A DNA stretch of 45,577 nt, taken from positions 1 through 45,577 of the forward strand of contig CANJRZ010000005.1 of assembly GCA_947476735.1 (NCBI GenBank), read 5' to 3'. This stretch comes from Sphingomonadaceae bacterium (lineage in GTDB: Bacteria; Pseudomonadota; Alphaproteobacteria; Sphingomonadales; Sphingomonadaceae). Positions 14,399-23,897 of the stretch are shown one piece after another. Below the pieces are notes generated by a model. It did not search any database, was not told the DNA's origin, and saw only the letters and a list, made by a program, of their open reading frames with translations. The position numbers were made by a program, and so were the translations under genes. The stretch's first letter is position 1, and each line of letters begins with the position of its first letter.

Positions 14399-15570
14399 GC
14401 GACCCGCCGCGCGCGATCGGACAGGGACGCATATTCAGCGAGAAGATCGCCGAAATGGTCCTCCATCGTTCCGATCCGGTCTGTCGTCGCCGCCGCGGTG
14501 GCGCGCAGGACCGTCCGGTCGCGACGCAGCAGGCGCTCGATCGCCGCGGCAGCGGCCTCGACATCGGCCGAGGCGAAAGTCTCGCCGCATTCGGGCAGGA
14601 CGAGATCGGCGGGGCCACCCTCGGCCGGAACGATCAGCGGCAGGCCCGAAGCCGCCGCCTCGGCCGCGACCAGGCCGAAGGTCTCCGCCTCGCAGCCATG
14701 AATCAGCGCATCGGCGCTCGCCATCACCCGGGCGAGCAACGCCCGATCGGTGATCGGCGCCAGCATGTGAACATGCGGGTTATGACCGATATGCCGGCTG
14801 ATCTTCGCGGTCTCGCGGCCACCGCCGATCAGCACCAGCCCGATCGGCCGGCGTAGGCTCGCCCGCTGACAAGCGTCGATCACCATCGGCCAGCGCTTCT
14901 CGGGAGCATGTCGCCCGATACCGAGCAACAGGGTTGCGCCATTGTCCAGCCCGCACCGGGCAAGCAGTTCGCGCCGCACCGCCTCGTCGCGGCGGCCGGG
15001 ATCGAACAGCCCCTTGTCTATTCCGAACGGGATGGTCGCGACATTGGGCACGCCGCCCTCGCGCAGCCGGCGCGAGAAATCTCGGTTGGCGCAAATCACG
15101 CTGTCGAAACGCCGCGCGTTGCGGCGGAGATGATTCCAGAACCACTGGAAGCGCCGGTCGATCGTGGCGCGGTCGGCGATCGGTCCGAACCAGCGATAGG
15201 CGTACGCGGCCAGTGGATCGGCATGCATGATCAGCGCGCGGGGCGCATCGCCCTGCCAGCCGGCGACGATCGACGCGGTCCGCCATGGCGACGACGCCTC
15301 GACGAAATCGGGCCGCTCGGCATCGAGCACTGCGTGGACGGCGGTCGCGTCGGTGAAATAGCGATAGCGGCGATCGAGTGGCATCGCCGGCGAGGCGACA
15401 TGGACGATCCGCGCGCCTTCGCCGCGATGCTCGATCCGGTCGGTAGCGGCCGGCGCGACGATGACGATCTCATGGCCGAGCGCAGTCACCGCGCGCAGCT
15501 TCTGCTCGACATAGGCTTTCACGCCGCCGCCTTCGGGGGAGTAGAAGGCGCTGACATCGACGATCTTCAT
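14395..15570 (-). CDS. GT4-family glycosyltransferase
   Basis: A 391-aa GT-B enzyme. The N-terminus MKIVDVSAFYSPEGGGVKAY is typical of GT4 family members; the donor half carries GIGRHAPEKRW and EAETFGLVAAEA with the two family glutamates. It probably builds the same glycan as the next gene. Both junctions are ATGA overlaps (15567-15570 upstream, 14395-14398 downstream), showing tight translational coupling. Confidence 0.88.
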   Translation of the reverse strand: MKIVDVSAFYSPEGGGVKAYVEQKLRAVTALGHEIVIVAPAATDRIEHRGEGARIVHVASPAMPLDRRYRYFTDATAVHAVLDAERPDFVEASSPWRTASIVAGWQGDAPRALIMHADPLAAYAYRWFGPIADRATIDRRFQWFWNHLRRNARRFDSVICANRDFSRRLREGGVPNVATIPFGIDKGLFDPGRRDEAVRRELLARCGLDNGATLLLGIGRHAPEKRWPMVIDACQRASLRRPIGLVLIGGGRETAKISRHIGHNPHVHMLAPITDRALLARVMASADALIHGCEAETFGLVAAEAAASGLPLIVPAEGGPADLVLPECGETFASADVEAAAAAIERLLRRDRTVLRATAAATTDRIGTMEDHFGDLLAEYASLSDRARRVA

Positions 15571-16070
15571 GGAGCCTCCAGAGGGCGCATGGACAGGCCG
15601 CGCCGATAGTTGAGCCGTATTCCGACATGGGTGACGCCCGACCCTGCCTGCACCGCAGCGCGCTGCGCACTCGGCCGCGACCAGCCCAGCCGGGGATTGC
15701 CCGGAAAGCCGATGCCGTCGCCCGCGAGGTCAAACCGGCGATTGGCGTTGCGATCATGGAGCAGCGACAGGGCGTAGCTGCCCGGCCGAGGCACCTTGAT
15801 GCAAATCCGGACCGCAGCCGTTTCCGGTACGGGAGCATCGACCCGGGCGAAGGCCTTGCCCGCCGAGAGCAGGACATTGTCGTCGGCGAGGAAGTCATCG
15901 TCATTGGCGGGATAGAGTTCGAGCCTCAGCAGGCCTTTCCGATCCCGGAGCCCGGCGACATCGACCAGGATCGCCGGACCGGCTTCGCCCGGCCGGCAAC
16001 GGCCTTCATGCGTTCCGAGCTCCGGCGACGACCGCATCATCGTCAGCAGGAACATCGTCGCGACGATCAT
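15567..16070 (-). CDS. DUF2141 family protein
   Basis: A 167-aa protein matching the DUF2141 pattern: a hydrophobic or signal-like N-terminus, then RLELYPANDDDF, a beta-sandwich core and PGSYALSLLHDRNANRRFD...GIGFPGNP, where the HDxNxNxxxD stretch looks like a calcium-type loop. Predicted to be exported. It is coupled by ATGA overlaps to the membrane protein before it and the GT4 gene after it, so it should act in the same glycan pathway; the family's role is not established. Confidence 0.75.
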   Translation of the reverse strand: MIVATMFLLTMMRSSPELGTHEGRCRPGEAGPAILVDVAGLRDRKGLLRLELYPANDDDFLADDNVLLSAGKAFARVDAPVPETAAVRICIKVPRPGSYALSLLHDRNANRRFDLAGDGIGFPGNPRLGWSRPSAQRAAVQAGSGVTHVGIRLNYRRGLSMRPLEAP

Positions 16071-17020
16071 GCGCGGGCTTCGTCGATCAGATCGGCGGCA
16101 ACCAGCGCGACCCCGACCAGCAGGTGGGTGACGAGAATCAGGCTCGCGACGATCGCTATCAGCCGGCCGATTTCGCTACCGCGGGCGACGATCGCTAGGG
16201 TGGCGCTGGCGAAGACGAGATCCTTGTTCGGCAGGAAGGGCAAGCGCGTCACCAGCAGCTGTAGCGCCGCCAGCAATACCCAGGAGCTGATCGCCACCTC
16301 GGGCAGCGCGAAATGCCAGAGCAGCCCCGAGAGCAGGGTGGTCGCCGCGAGACGGCCGAGATGCACGGCCAGGATGAAACGGAGCTGGGCCGCCGGCAGC
16401 GAGAACAGCTTGCGCCTGAACAGCGCCACCGCGAACGAGATCAGCAGCATGACCGCCACCGACAGCCCAATATGCTGCGCCTCGATGCCATTGTGGAACT
16501 TCCCCAGCACCATCCAGGCGATCGCGACCATGATCAGGGTGACGATGTTGCCGGCGAGCGCCGAGGCGATGCTGACGTCCTTGATCGCCCCGAAGGGCGC
16601 GCTGGTCAGACCGGCATGCCGCCGCGCCCAGGCATAGAAGGACGCCTCGCCGCTATAGCCGAGCAGCACCTCGTTGCTGACCAGCTTGCGCAGCAGCGCC
16701 CGAAAACCCTCTGCCGGGAGGCGCCAGAGCCGCCGGTAGATCAGCCATTCGGAGACCGGCAAGGCGAGATAATAGCCGGCGAACGCCAGCCAGAAGCCCG
16801 GACTGGCCGGGATGCTGTCGATGAGTTGGCGCGCATCGAGCCTTCCCAGTTGATGAACGATCACCGCCAGCAGCACGAGCGAGAGCGCGGCGAAGAGCCA
16901 CCTTTGCCAGTTGCGGGTCGGAAGTTCGATCGAAGGAAGGTTGGTAGATGCGACCTGTACGCTGGATGGCACGATGGTCCTCGTCGCTTTGCCCTGTCGA
17001 TCGCAGGACGCCACCACCAT
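16067..17020 (-). CDS. Flippase-like membrane protein (LPG synthase TM-region family)
   Basis: A 317-aa protein with about eight hydrophobic segments, resembling the lysylphosphatidylglycerol synthase transmembrane region / AglD-like family (UPF0104) that often lies beside glycosyltransferases. Features seen: LLLAVIVHQLGRLDARQL before the second helix, and ARRHAGLTSAPFGAIKD in the cytoplasmic loop. It has no aminoacyl-transferase domain. Probable role in handling lipid-linked intermediates. It is coupled to DUF2141 by an ATGA overlap and follows the deacetylase after 28 bp; the exact start is uncertain. Confidence 0.75.
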   Translation of the reverse strand: MVVASCDRQGKATRTIVPSSVQVASTNLPSIELPTRNWQRWLFAALSLVLLAVIVHQLGRLDARQLIDSIPASPGFWLAFAGYYLALPVSEWLIYRRLWRLPAEGFRALLRKLVSNEVLLGYSGEASFYAWARRHAGLTSAPFGAIKDVSIASALAGNIVTLIMVAIAWMVLGKFHNGIEAQHIGLSVAVMLLISFAVALFRRKLFSLPAAQLRFILAVHLGRLAATTLLSGLLWHFALPEVAISSWVLLAALQLLVTRLPFLPNKDLVFASATLAIVARGSEIGRLIAIVASLILVTHLLVGVALVAADLIDEARA

Positions 17021-17048
17021 CGACTACCCGCATCTCGATCGCTGCGAT

Positions 17049-17801
17049 TCAGGCAGGACCGAGCAAATCTCCATATCGTCCCGGCATCCGGCCATGCGAC
17101 AGCCGCACGAATGCGCGATCGATGCTTTCGAGGAGCGATGGGACCGACGCGTCGCCGGGATGCACCGCGATGCGAACGGTCTGCATCCGCCCCAGAGCGC
17201 GGCCGGCGAGCCCCGAGAAAAGCAGCGAACCGGCGATCCGCGAACGGCTGCGGCTCGCCCAGGTAAGCACTGGGCCACGCGCCAGCGTGCCGCCCGTCAG
17301 CGGGGACCAGACCCGCATATGATCCTCGGCGATCGCGAAACCCGCCTCGCCGAGTGCCGCCATTGCGCCGGGTCCGTAAAGCCAGGCAGGGGCGATGAAG
17401 CCCGCGACGGGGGCACTTAATATGTCCTCGATCAGGGCTCTTCCTTCGCGCATGCGCCGCAGCGCTTCACCACGGGCGAGGCCGAGGAACTCGCCTTCGC
17501 CAGCGGTCATGTGTCGCGCCTTGAAACTCGCGACGCTGCCGGAATGCGCCGCTTCGTCGCGATGATACCAGCCATGGACGAACATCTCGACGCCGGCGGC
17601 GTGCCAGTCGCGCAGCCGTGCCCGAAAGCCCGCATCGCCGGCGATCGGCGCCTCGCCCCAATGGTCCGGCACGACCAGCATCGCGAAGCGCGGGCCGCCC
17701 AGATGCCCGGCGAGCTTGTCCGCCAGCCGATCGACCGGATCGAGGAAACGCGGCGAGACGTCGTGGATCGAAGCGAGCAGCCGCCGTTCAGAATTTAGCA
17801 T
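17049..17801 (-). CDS. Polysaccharide deacetylase, DUF2334 type
   Basis: A 250-aa protein of the NodB/DUF2334 deacetylase group. Metal ligands are visible: H13-D14 in SIHDVSP and H76/H80 in VHGWYHRDEA. FIAPAWLYGPGA and later strands complete the barrel. No signal peptide is evident, so it would act on a cytoplasmic glycan intermediate. It overlaps the TonB receptor gene by 14 bp and precedes the flippase-like gene. It likely removes acetyl groups from an N-acetylated sugar of the glycan. Confidence 0.8.
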   Translation of the reverse strand: MLNSERRLLASIHDVSPRFLDPVDRLADKLAGHLGGPRFAMLVVPDHWGEAPIAGDAGFRARLRDWHAAGVEMFVHGWYHRDEAAHSGSVASFKARHMTAGEGEFLGLARGEALRRMREGRALIEDILSAPVAGFIAPAWLYGPGAMAALGEAGFAIAEDHMRVWSPLTGGTLARGPVLTWASRSRSRIAGSLLFSGLAGRALGRMQTVRIAVHPGDASVPSLLESIDRAFVRLSHGRMPGRYGDLLGPA

Positions 17802-20169
17802 CGAAGCCGAACCGGATGGTGCGGGGCTGTTGCGGCGTGATCTGCCGGCCGTCTATCACCCCGAAGGGATTGCCCAGCGAAAAGCGGTTCTTCGCGCTGT
17901 TGAGCAGGTTGGTCACATCGAGCGATACCCCGAAGCGCTGCGTGCCGACGCGCGCGTTGAACGCGGTCTCGGCATAATTGCCCTGCTCGAGATCGAGCTG
18001 CTTGCCCACGCCCAGGGTTGAATGGCCGAAATAACGAACCGAGCCCCGCGCCGACAAAGACCAGCGCTCCGACAGCGGCCGCTCGAATGCCAGCGCGGCC
18101 CGCGCGCCCAGCCGGCCGACATTGGGCAATTCGCCATGCAGCGCGTCCTCGAAGCCGGGGTCGGGTCGAACCAGTTCGCTGTCGTTGAGGAAGAGCCCAC
18201 CCTCGATCCGCACGCCCGACACGATGGCCCAGCTCGCGTTGAATTCCAGGCCCAATATGCGTCCATCGCCGATATTGGCGGTGATCGGCAGTCCACCGCC
18301 GTCAACCAGATCGGCTTGGATATGCTCCCAATGTGCATAGGAAAGGCTGATCGATGCGGCGAACCGATCATGCTGGGGATCGTGAAAGCGGGCGCCGCCT
18401 TCGAAGGTGGATATGCTGTCGCCCTGGAAGCGTTGCGAGACTACTCCGATCGGCCCTGCGGATACCGACAGACCACCCGGACGAAAGCCCTCCTGATAGC
18501 GCAAGTAGGTCGTCAGCCCCCGCATGGGCCTCCAGCTGAAAGCCAGCGATGGCAGGACCTCGACCTCGGACCGGCTGGGCTCGCTTGTCTCGACGCTGCT
18601 GTCGATCAGCTCGCCGATCAGCCGGCTATAGGCGACCCGCGCGCCACCGGTCACGATCAGCTGCGGCCCCAGCGTGAAGCTGAGTTCGCCATAGAGCGCT
18701 CCCTGCGATACCGCGTTGCGGACGCCGGCGATACGTTGCGGGGCGGACAAGGGGCCCAGATCGCGGGTCAGTCTTTCGCTGTTGGAGATGAAGCTGGTGC
18801 CGATCAGCCAGCCGCTTCCATCGGCGCGCTGCCGCGACAGGCGGTTCTCGTTCGAGAATAAGGTAATGTGGCCCTTCTGATGAAAGACCTGGGGGGCTGC
18901 CTGCCGCGGCGGGGTCGCGTCGAATTGCTGGCCGATATCGTGCTGAACCACCCCGGTCGCCGAGACGAGCGTCATATTGCTCCACTTCTTGGTGATGAGC
19001 AGTTCGCCGAGCCGATAATCATTGTCAAACGGCTGCGCGATGGCGCTCCGCCGGGTGTAGCGCGGCAGCCCGCGCTCGGCATATTGGCCATCGGCATTGT
19101 TGATGTCCTGCATCGTCCCGCCGACGACGACCGTCCAGTCGTCGCCCGGGTCGATGCGCAGGCTGAGCCGCCCGCCCTGGGTCTTCGAGCGGTTGATATG
19201 GTCGACCCCGCGCCGCGCGTCCTTGATGTAGCCGCCGTCGATCGTCCGGTAGGCGACGCCGCGCACGGCGATGGTCCCGCCGATGACCGGAAGATTGATC
19301 ATCCCGGCCATGTCGCTGCTCGGCCCGCCGCGATCTACCATGACGAGCCCAGCTGCGACCGAGGCGGAGGCGTCTAACAGATCGACCGGATTGGGAACCA
19401 GGCGGACGATGCCGCCGAGCGAACCCGCTCCGTAGAGCGTGCCTTGCGGCCCCTCGAGCACCTCGACATTGGCCATGTCGTAAAGGTTCAGGTCGGGATC
19501 GGGCGCGTTGTAGTTCAGCCGGATTTCGCCCAAATATTGGCCGACGATCGCCTGGGTAGGCCCCGAGAAGCTACTGTCGGCGATGCCGCGGATGATCAGC
19601 TTGTTGCGGCCGGGGCCGAGATGGGTCGATGTGAGAACCGGCAGGCTGTTGACGATCGACTGGGTGCCATTGCGCGCGCTGCTGTTGAGGCCCTCTCGCG
19701 TCGCGTCGAGCATGGCGATGCTGCCGGGGAAGTCGCGGAGCCGCGTGTCGCGCTTGCTGGCTGTGACGACAATGTCCGCGGCCGTTGACGTTTCGATGAC
19801 CGGCGGCACCGGCGCCCGCTTCACCGGCTTGGCCCGGGCGGCCGCGATGATATAGGTCCGCCCATCGATCGGCACCGCCCGCAACCCTGTGCCGTCGAGC
19901 AACCGGCGGAGCGCCTCTTCGACGGTGAGACGCCCTTTTATCGCAGGAACGGGCACCCGCTGTGCGCCGGCATCCGAAAGACCGATGTTGATCCCCCCTT
20001 GAACGCCGAGCGCGACGATCGCGTCGGACAGCGGGCCGCCGCGGATGTCGAAAGCGAAGCGATCACGCGCGCAGGCAGGCTCCGGAAGGGAAGCCGCCAT
20101 CATCACCAGTGCAAACCATCTAACGGCTGTCACGCGTCCGCGACGACAACCGCCAACCATCAGCTTCAT
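17788..20169 (-). CDS. TonB-dependent receptor with STN signalling domain
   Basis: A 793-aa outer-membrane receptor. After a signal peptide (ending in PACA) comes a secretin/TonB N-terminal (STN) domain, about residues 36-110, which passes the signal to a FecR partner. Then the TonB box region, a plug domain (DIVVTASKRDTRLRDFPGSIA..., VLEGPQGTLYGAGSLGGIV) and a 22-strand type barrel ending in IRFGFDAKF. The neighbours are its sigma and anti-sigma upstream and glycan genes downstream, not iron-acquisition genes. The ligand is unknown and may be a glycan. It overlaps fecR by 50 bp; a GTG at 20133 is an alternative start. Confidence 0.92.
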   Translation of the reverse strand: MKLMVGGCRRGRVTAVRWFALVMMAASLPEPACARDRFAFDIRGGPLSDAIVALGVQGGINIGLSDAGAQRVPVPAIKGRLTVEEALRRLLDGTGLRAVPIDGRTYIIAAARAKPVKRAPVPPVIETSTAADIVVTASKRDTRLRDFPGSIAMLDATREGLNSSARNGTQSIVNSLPVLTSTHLGPGRNKLIIRGIADSSFSGPTQAIVGQYLGEIRLNYNAPDPDLNLYDMANVEVLEGPQGTLYGAGSLGGIVRLVPNPVDLLDASASVAAGLVMVDRGGPSSDMAGMINLPVIGGTIAVRGVAYRTIDGGYIKDARRGVDHINRSKTQGGRLSLRIDPGDDWTVVVGGTMQDINNADGQYAERGLPRYTRRSAIAQPFDNDYRLGELLITKKWSNMTLVSATGVVQHDIGQQFDATPPRQAAPQVFHQKGHITLFSNENRLSRQRADGSGWLIGTSFISNSERLTRDLGPLSAPQRIAGVRNAVSQGALYGELSFTLGPQLIVTGGARVAYSRLIGELIDSSVETSEPSRSEVEVLPSLAFSWRPMRGLTTYLRYQEGFRPGGLSVSAGPIGVVSQRFQGDSISTFEGGARFHDPQHDRFAASISLSYAHWEHIQADLVDGGGLPITANIGDGRILGLEFNASWAIVSGVRIEGGLFLNDSELVRPDPGFEDALHGELPNVGRLGARAALAFERPLSERWSLSARGSVRYFGHSTLGVGKQLDLEQGNYAETAFNARVGTQRFGVSLDVTNLLNSAKNRFSLGNPFGVIDGRQITPQQPRTIRFGFDAKF

Positions 20170-21073
20170 GAGTTATCGTCACGTCCAGCATCGCCGCGAT
20201 CCGCGGAAACAACGTGGCCTGATCGCCACCAAGGATGATTACGCCGCTGAACGGCCTGGCCGCAATGTCCGGGGATATACGAAAGTGGGTCCCGAGGTTT
20301 CGCGACAGATCCGCGGCGACCTTCCCAAGCTTCGCATTCTTGTAGATCAGCTTGTTCTGCCGCCAGGCCGCCACCTCGATCGGCGCGACCTGGCCGAGCG
20401 TCACGCTCCCATCGCCAGCCGCGACGCGCAGCACGCGCCCTGCATCGACCCGAACCGCCTCGCCATCGGGATTGTAGAGCACCGCCCCCGAGGCGACCGC
20501 GGTTTCGACCATGGCACCGTCGCGTACGACGTTGAACACGGTGCCGACATCCTGAAGCTGATCGTCACCGACATGGACGGTGAAGGGATTGCGTTCGTCA
20601 TGGACGACGGTGAACGCCGCCTCGCCGCGATCGAGCGACGCATAGCGATTGTCGCCCTGCCGCAGGGTGATCCGCGTATCGCCGTTCAGCTCGATCCGGG
20701 TCCCGTCATCGAGGCTAACCGTCTGGCGCTGGCCGATTCCCGTCTCAACCGCATAGGTAGCGGGCGCGGTGGTGAGCAGCGGATAGCTCACTGCGGCCAC
20801 GGTTGCGGCGGCGGCGGCAGCCCAGCCGGCGAACCGGCCTATCCGGCGGCGTTCGATATGGGGATTGTCGTTCGACGGCTGCGGCCGCGCCGCATCCTCG
20901 ACGAGATCGCCATAGTCGCCATCAGCAAAGGCTACCGCTTCATAGAGATCATTATGCGCGGGATCGGCTTCCAGCCAGGCCATGAAGCCTTCCCAGTCGG
21001 CCGTCGCGGGATCGCGCAGGTTGACGAACCAGGCCGCGGCCTCCTCTCGCTTCTTGTCCTCAGTCTGTGACAT
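20120..21073 (-). CDS. FecR-family anti-sigma regulator
   Basis: A 317-aa FecR-type protein. The cytoplasmic N-terminal part (about 1-85) has AAAWFVNLRDPATADWEGFMAWLEADPAH, the sigma-binding DUF4880-type region. One transmembrane helix (FAGWAAAAAATVAAVSYPLL) follows, then a periplasmic FecR domain with GIGQRQTVSLDDGTRIELN and a C-terminal domain that contacts the receptor's STN domain. It overlaps the sigma gene by 14 bp. It should hold the sigma factor until the receptor signals. Confidence 0.92.
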   Translation of the reverse strand: MSQTEDKKREEAAAWFVNLRDPATADWEGFMAWLEADPAHNDLYEAVAFADGDYGDLVEDAARPQPSNDNPHIERRRIGRFAGWAAAAAATVAAVSYPLLTTAPATYAVETGIGQRQTVSLDDGTRIELNGDTRITLRQGDNRYASLDRGEAAFTVVHDERNPFTVHVGDDQLQDVGTVFNVVRDGAMVETAVASGAVLYNPDGEAVRVDAGRVLRVAAGDGSVTLGQVAPIEVAAWRQNKLIYKNAKLGKVAADLSRNLGTHFRISPDIAARPFSGVIILGGDQATLFPRIAAMLDVTITHEADGWRLSSRTRDSR

Positions 21074-21623
21074 CGTTCATTCCTTCGACGCCAAGACGCC
21101 GCCCGGTCGGCGAATCCGCATCCAATCCTTCCCGGATGTCGACCAGCGCACGATATGCTTTCTGCAGATGCTTTTCGACTGCGCTGAGGCTGATCCCCAG
21201 GGTCTTCGCGATGTCGCGCTGGCTGACGCCGTCTATCCGATAGCTGCGGAAGATCGTCGCGGTCCGTTCGCCCAGCGCGTCGATCGCCTTGTCGACAATG
21301 CCGAGCCGTTGGCGCGCGATCATCACCTGTTCGGCGGAAGGCGTATCCGCTACGTCGATCACCGCGCCCCGGGTCAGCCCGGTCCACTGATCGTCGCGCT
21401 TCGCCCGCCGTATGTCGCCGCGCCGTCGGTCGAGCAGCAGATTGTCGGCCATACGGAACAGATAGGCGCTCGGCTCGGCGATCGGACCCGACGGAGCCGA
21501 TCGCACCTTGAACCATAATTCCTGCAGCAGATCGTCGACATCAGCACCACCGCGCGCCCTGAAGAAGCGCAGGAGCATCGGACGATGTGTCATGAAGATC
21601 GCTTCGAGGCCGTCCTCGGTCAT
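21060..21623 (-). CDS. ECF sigma factor, FecI type
   Basis: About 187 aa from the ATG at 21623, chosen for the AGAAGG site just upstream; an ATG at 21728 overlapping the previous stop (TGATG) would add 35 residues. Sigma-2 (DVDDLLQELWFKV...AYLFRMADNLLLDRRR) and sigma-4 (RTATIFRSYRIDGVSQRDIAKTLGISLSAVEKHLQKAY) domains are clear. With FecR and the STN receptor it forms a cell-surface signalling system that probably drives this operon. Confidence 0.92.
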   Translation of the reverse strand: MTEDGLEAIFMTHRPMLLRFFRARGGADVDDLLQELWFKVRSAPSGPIAEPSAYLFRMADNLLLDRRRGDIRRAKRDDQWTGLTRGAVIDVADTPSAEQVMIARQRLGIVDKAIDALGERTATIFRSYRIDGVSQRDIAKTLGISLSAVEKHLQKAYRALVDIREGLDADSPTGRRLGVEGMNDVTD

Positions 21624-21727
21624 TACCGCCTTCTGTCTGAGCGCCTTCACGGGCGCCGCATGAACGCGCGTGTGCGACGCCGCCGCATAGACATCCCGAG
21701 CAGCGCGGTCGAGCATGATCGTCGCCA

Positions 21728-22528
21728 TCAGCGGAACCGGATCGACGTGGTGAAGGCGACACGATTATCCTGCCGAGAGGTTGCGCCGAGCGCCAGACGA
21801 TCGCTCTGCGACAAATGCATCGCCTGCATCCTGAGCCCGAAAGAGACCGGCGGTTCCTTACCGGCGTCGCCAGGCGTGAAGGCGATCGCCATCCAGGGCC
21901 CCTGCTGGGTCCTGCCGGCGCCTTCGGCCATTTCGATGGCGCGGGCCAGCGCCGAGCTGCTCTTGCCGCCCATATCGTCCCGATAACCGGCGGACAGGCG
22001 CCAATGGGTGCCGTGGCTCCAGGCGCCCTCGACGCCGACCGAGCGGCTGCGGATCATGTGGCCGTTGGAAAGGTCGAGCGCGAAGCGGCGCTTCTCATAG
22101 GATCCGCCGATGCCGAGCGAGAGCATGTCATCCTCGCCGACATGACCGTCATAGTGCAGCAGCAGCGAGCCCGAGGACAGCTTCTCGCGCGTGCCGCCGG
22201 TCCGATCGGGCGAGATGGCGCGCTTGACCACCCGCCGGCTCGTCTCGATCGCGAAGCCGTCCCCCGCCGATCCGAACAGGCGTGAAGCAAAGCGATCACT
22301 TACCCCGGCCGCCGCAGCGGGCCCTGAATGGAAGGAGGAGTCATAGCCGAGCCGCGGTGAAGTTTGCACGGCCTTGGGCCGCTGCCGCATTGGCCTTCCC
22401 GACTCGGTCGTCCCGAGGATCACGCAATGGCTGCATGGGATCAGCATCGGCGCGGCAAGCGCGGGCGACGCCATTCCGCCCAGCGCGGCGAAGGCGGCCC
22501 AATCCCAATTTCGCTTTTCAATACCCAT
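21728..22528 (-). CDS. Exported outer-membrane-barrel-like protein
   Basis: 266 aa from the ATG at 22528, preceded by GGAGGCGACGGC. A signal peptide (ending in PALAAP) is followed by a region rich in alternating hydrophobic/polar strands (SGSLLLHYDGHVG, MLSLGIGGSYEKRRFALDLS, HWRLSAGYRDDMG, RVAFTTSIRFR), as in small outer-membrane beta barrels. No family is recognised. It is the first gene of the nine-gene operon and its stop touches the next possible start (TGATG). It could be an export or sensing partner of the glycan system. Confidence 0.65.
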   Translation of the reverse strand: MGIEKRNWDWAAFAALGGMASPALAAPMLIPCSHCVILGTTESGRPMRQRPKAVQTSPRLGYDSSFHSGPAAAAGVSDRFASRLFGSAGDGFAIETSRRVVKRAISPDRTGGTREKLSSGSLLLHYDGHVGEDDMLSLGIGGSYEKRRFALDLSNGHMIRSRSVGVEGAWSHGTHWRLSAGYRDDMGGKSSSALARAIEMAEGAGRTQQGPWMAIAFTPGDAGKEPPVSFGLRMQAMHLSQSDRLALGATSRQDNRVAFTTSIRFR

Positions 22529-22664
22529 GCCGTCGCCTCCCACAGCGTCGACTGGCAAGCTTTGCCCGTCGATGATCAGGACGCCGAGCCGGCACGAAAG
22601 CCGCACCAAGTTTATTTTTCGAGCAGCCGTGCGGGATCGCCGCAATGGTGGCGTCAGCCGCTTA
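22529..22664. promoter_or_regulatory. Divergent promoter region of the signalling operon
   Basis: These 136 bp lie between the start of the nine-gene minus-strand operon and a plus-strand GT4 gene. Promoters for both should lie here, including any ECF-type promoter. No motif is clear enough to name. Confidence 0.4.
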
Positions 22665-23897
22665 ATGACCTACGCCAGCTCCAACAGCTCAGGCCCCGTC
22701 GATCGCAACGGAGGCCGGATTCGTATCGCTTATGTGATCAACTCGATGGAAGGCGGCGGGACCACCTCACCGGTACCGGCAATCGTCCAGGTGATGCGGA
22801 ATTACGGCGTGGAGGTGCGCGTGTTCGCGCTGACGCGGCGCGATGGCCGGGGACAGCGCCTGCTCGATGATGCCAACATCGCCTCCGACATCCGCGATGG
22901 CGGCGAAAAGGATCATTGGCGGGCGCTGCGCTGGCTGGTTGAGGAGTTGCGGACCTGGCAGCCGACCCATTTGTGGACCTCGCTCACCCGCGCCACGTTG
23001 CTGGGCCAGTTGGCGGGCAAGTGGCTGGGGCTTCCCGTCATCAGCTGGCAGCACAACATATTCCTGAAGCCCGCCAACCTCCGCCTGCTCAGGCTCACGC
23101 GACGCCTCTCGGCGATCTGGGTCGCGGATTCGGCGGTCGTGGCGATGCTGACCGCGCGCAGGCTGAACGTGCCGCCGGATCGACTGATGACCTGGCCGAT
23201 CTTCCGTGCCGATCCCGAGGCACCGCAAGCATCGGCCTGCAGGCCTGGCGAGACATTGCGCATCGGCAGCCTCGGCCGCCTCCACCGGGTCAAGGGTTAT
23301 GATGTCCTGCTGCGAGCGGCAGTCGCGCTGCAAGCAATGGGCGTGGATTTCGAAATGATCATCTGCGGCGAAGGCGCGCAACGTGACGAATTGCTCGCCT
23401 ATGCCGAGGCAAACGGGCTGACCAACGCGCATTTTCCGGGCTATGCGACCGACCCGGCGGCGTTCCTCGCCAGCTTGCACCTTTACGTTCAACCGTCCTG
23501 GGCAGAGGGTTTCTGCATTGCGGCCCATGAGGCGATGCAGGCCGGGCTTCCGGTTATCGCTTCGGCCGTTGGCGAGCTGCAGATGTCGATCGAGAGCGGA
23601 GAAACGGGAGACCTGACGGCGCCCGGTTCGGTGGAACTGCTTGCCCGGAAGATCGCCTGGTGGGTGCGCGACCGCGAACGGCTGGCGGCCATGGGTAGCA
23701 AGGCCCGCAAGATGGTCCTGCAAAAGTTCGCGCCCGACAGCTTCGAGGCGGCGGGCCGCGCCGTGCTCGATCGATTATCGCCTGATCCCGATCAGGCGGC
23801 CTTTTCGCCGGCGGTGTCTGCCGCTGACAGCAGCGCTTCGGGCCGTTCGAGAAAGTCCAGCACCGCCCGCGCCGCACGCATCGCCGAAGGCTCCTGA
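22665..23897 (+). CDS. GT4-family glycosyltransferase
   Basis: 410 aa from ATG 22665. RIRIAYVINSMEGGG at the N-terminus, GSLGRLHRVKGYDVLL in the donor half and PSWAEGFCIAAHEA carrying the EX7E glutamates identify a GT4 enzyme. It is divergent from the nine-gene operon and may share its regulatory region. The last 35 residues are low-complexity (SSASGRSRKSSTARAAR) and are encoded over the 3' end of the convergent gene, a 106-bp overlap, suggesting loss of an earlier stop. Confidence 0.85.
   Translation: MTYASSNSSGPVDRNGGRIRIAYVINSMEGGGTTSPVPAIVQVMRNYGVEVRVFALTRRDGRGQRLLDDANIASDIRDGGEKDHWRALRWLVEELRTWQPTHLWTSLTRATLLGQLAGKWLGLPVISWQHNIFLKPANLRLLRLTRRLSAIWVADSAVVAMLTARRLNVPPDRLMTWPIFRADPEAPQASACRPGETLRIGSLGRLHRVKGYDVLLRAAVALQAMGVDFEMIICGEGAQRDELLAYAEANGLTNAHFPGYATDPAAFLASLHLYVQPSWAEGFCIAAHEAMQAGLPVIASAVGELQMSIESGETGDLTAPGSVELLARKIAWWVRDRERLAAMGSKARKMVLQKFAPDSFEAAGRAVLDRLSPDPDQAAFSPAVSAADSSASGRSRKSSTARAARIAEGS

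Noticed and set aside
17788-21623. Siderophore uptake locus
   Set aside because: FecI/FecR/receptor genes are present, but no siderophore biosynthesis, ABC importer or ferric reductase gene lies nearby, and the neighbours are glycan genes.
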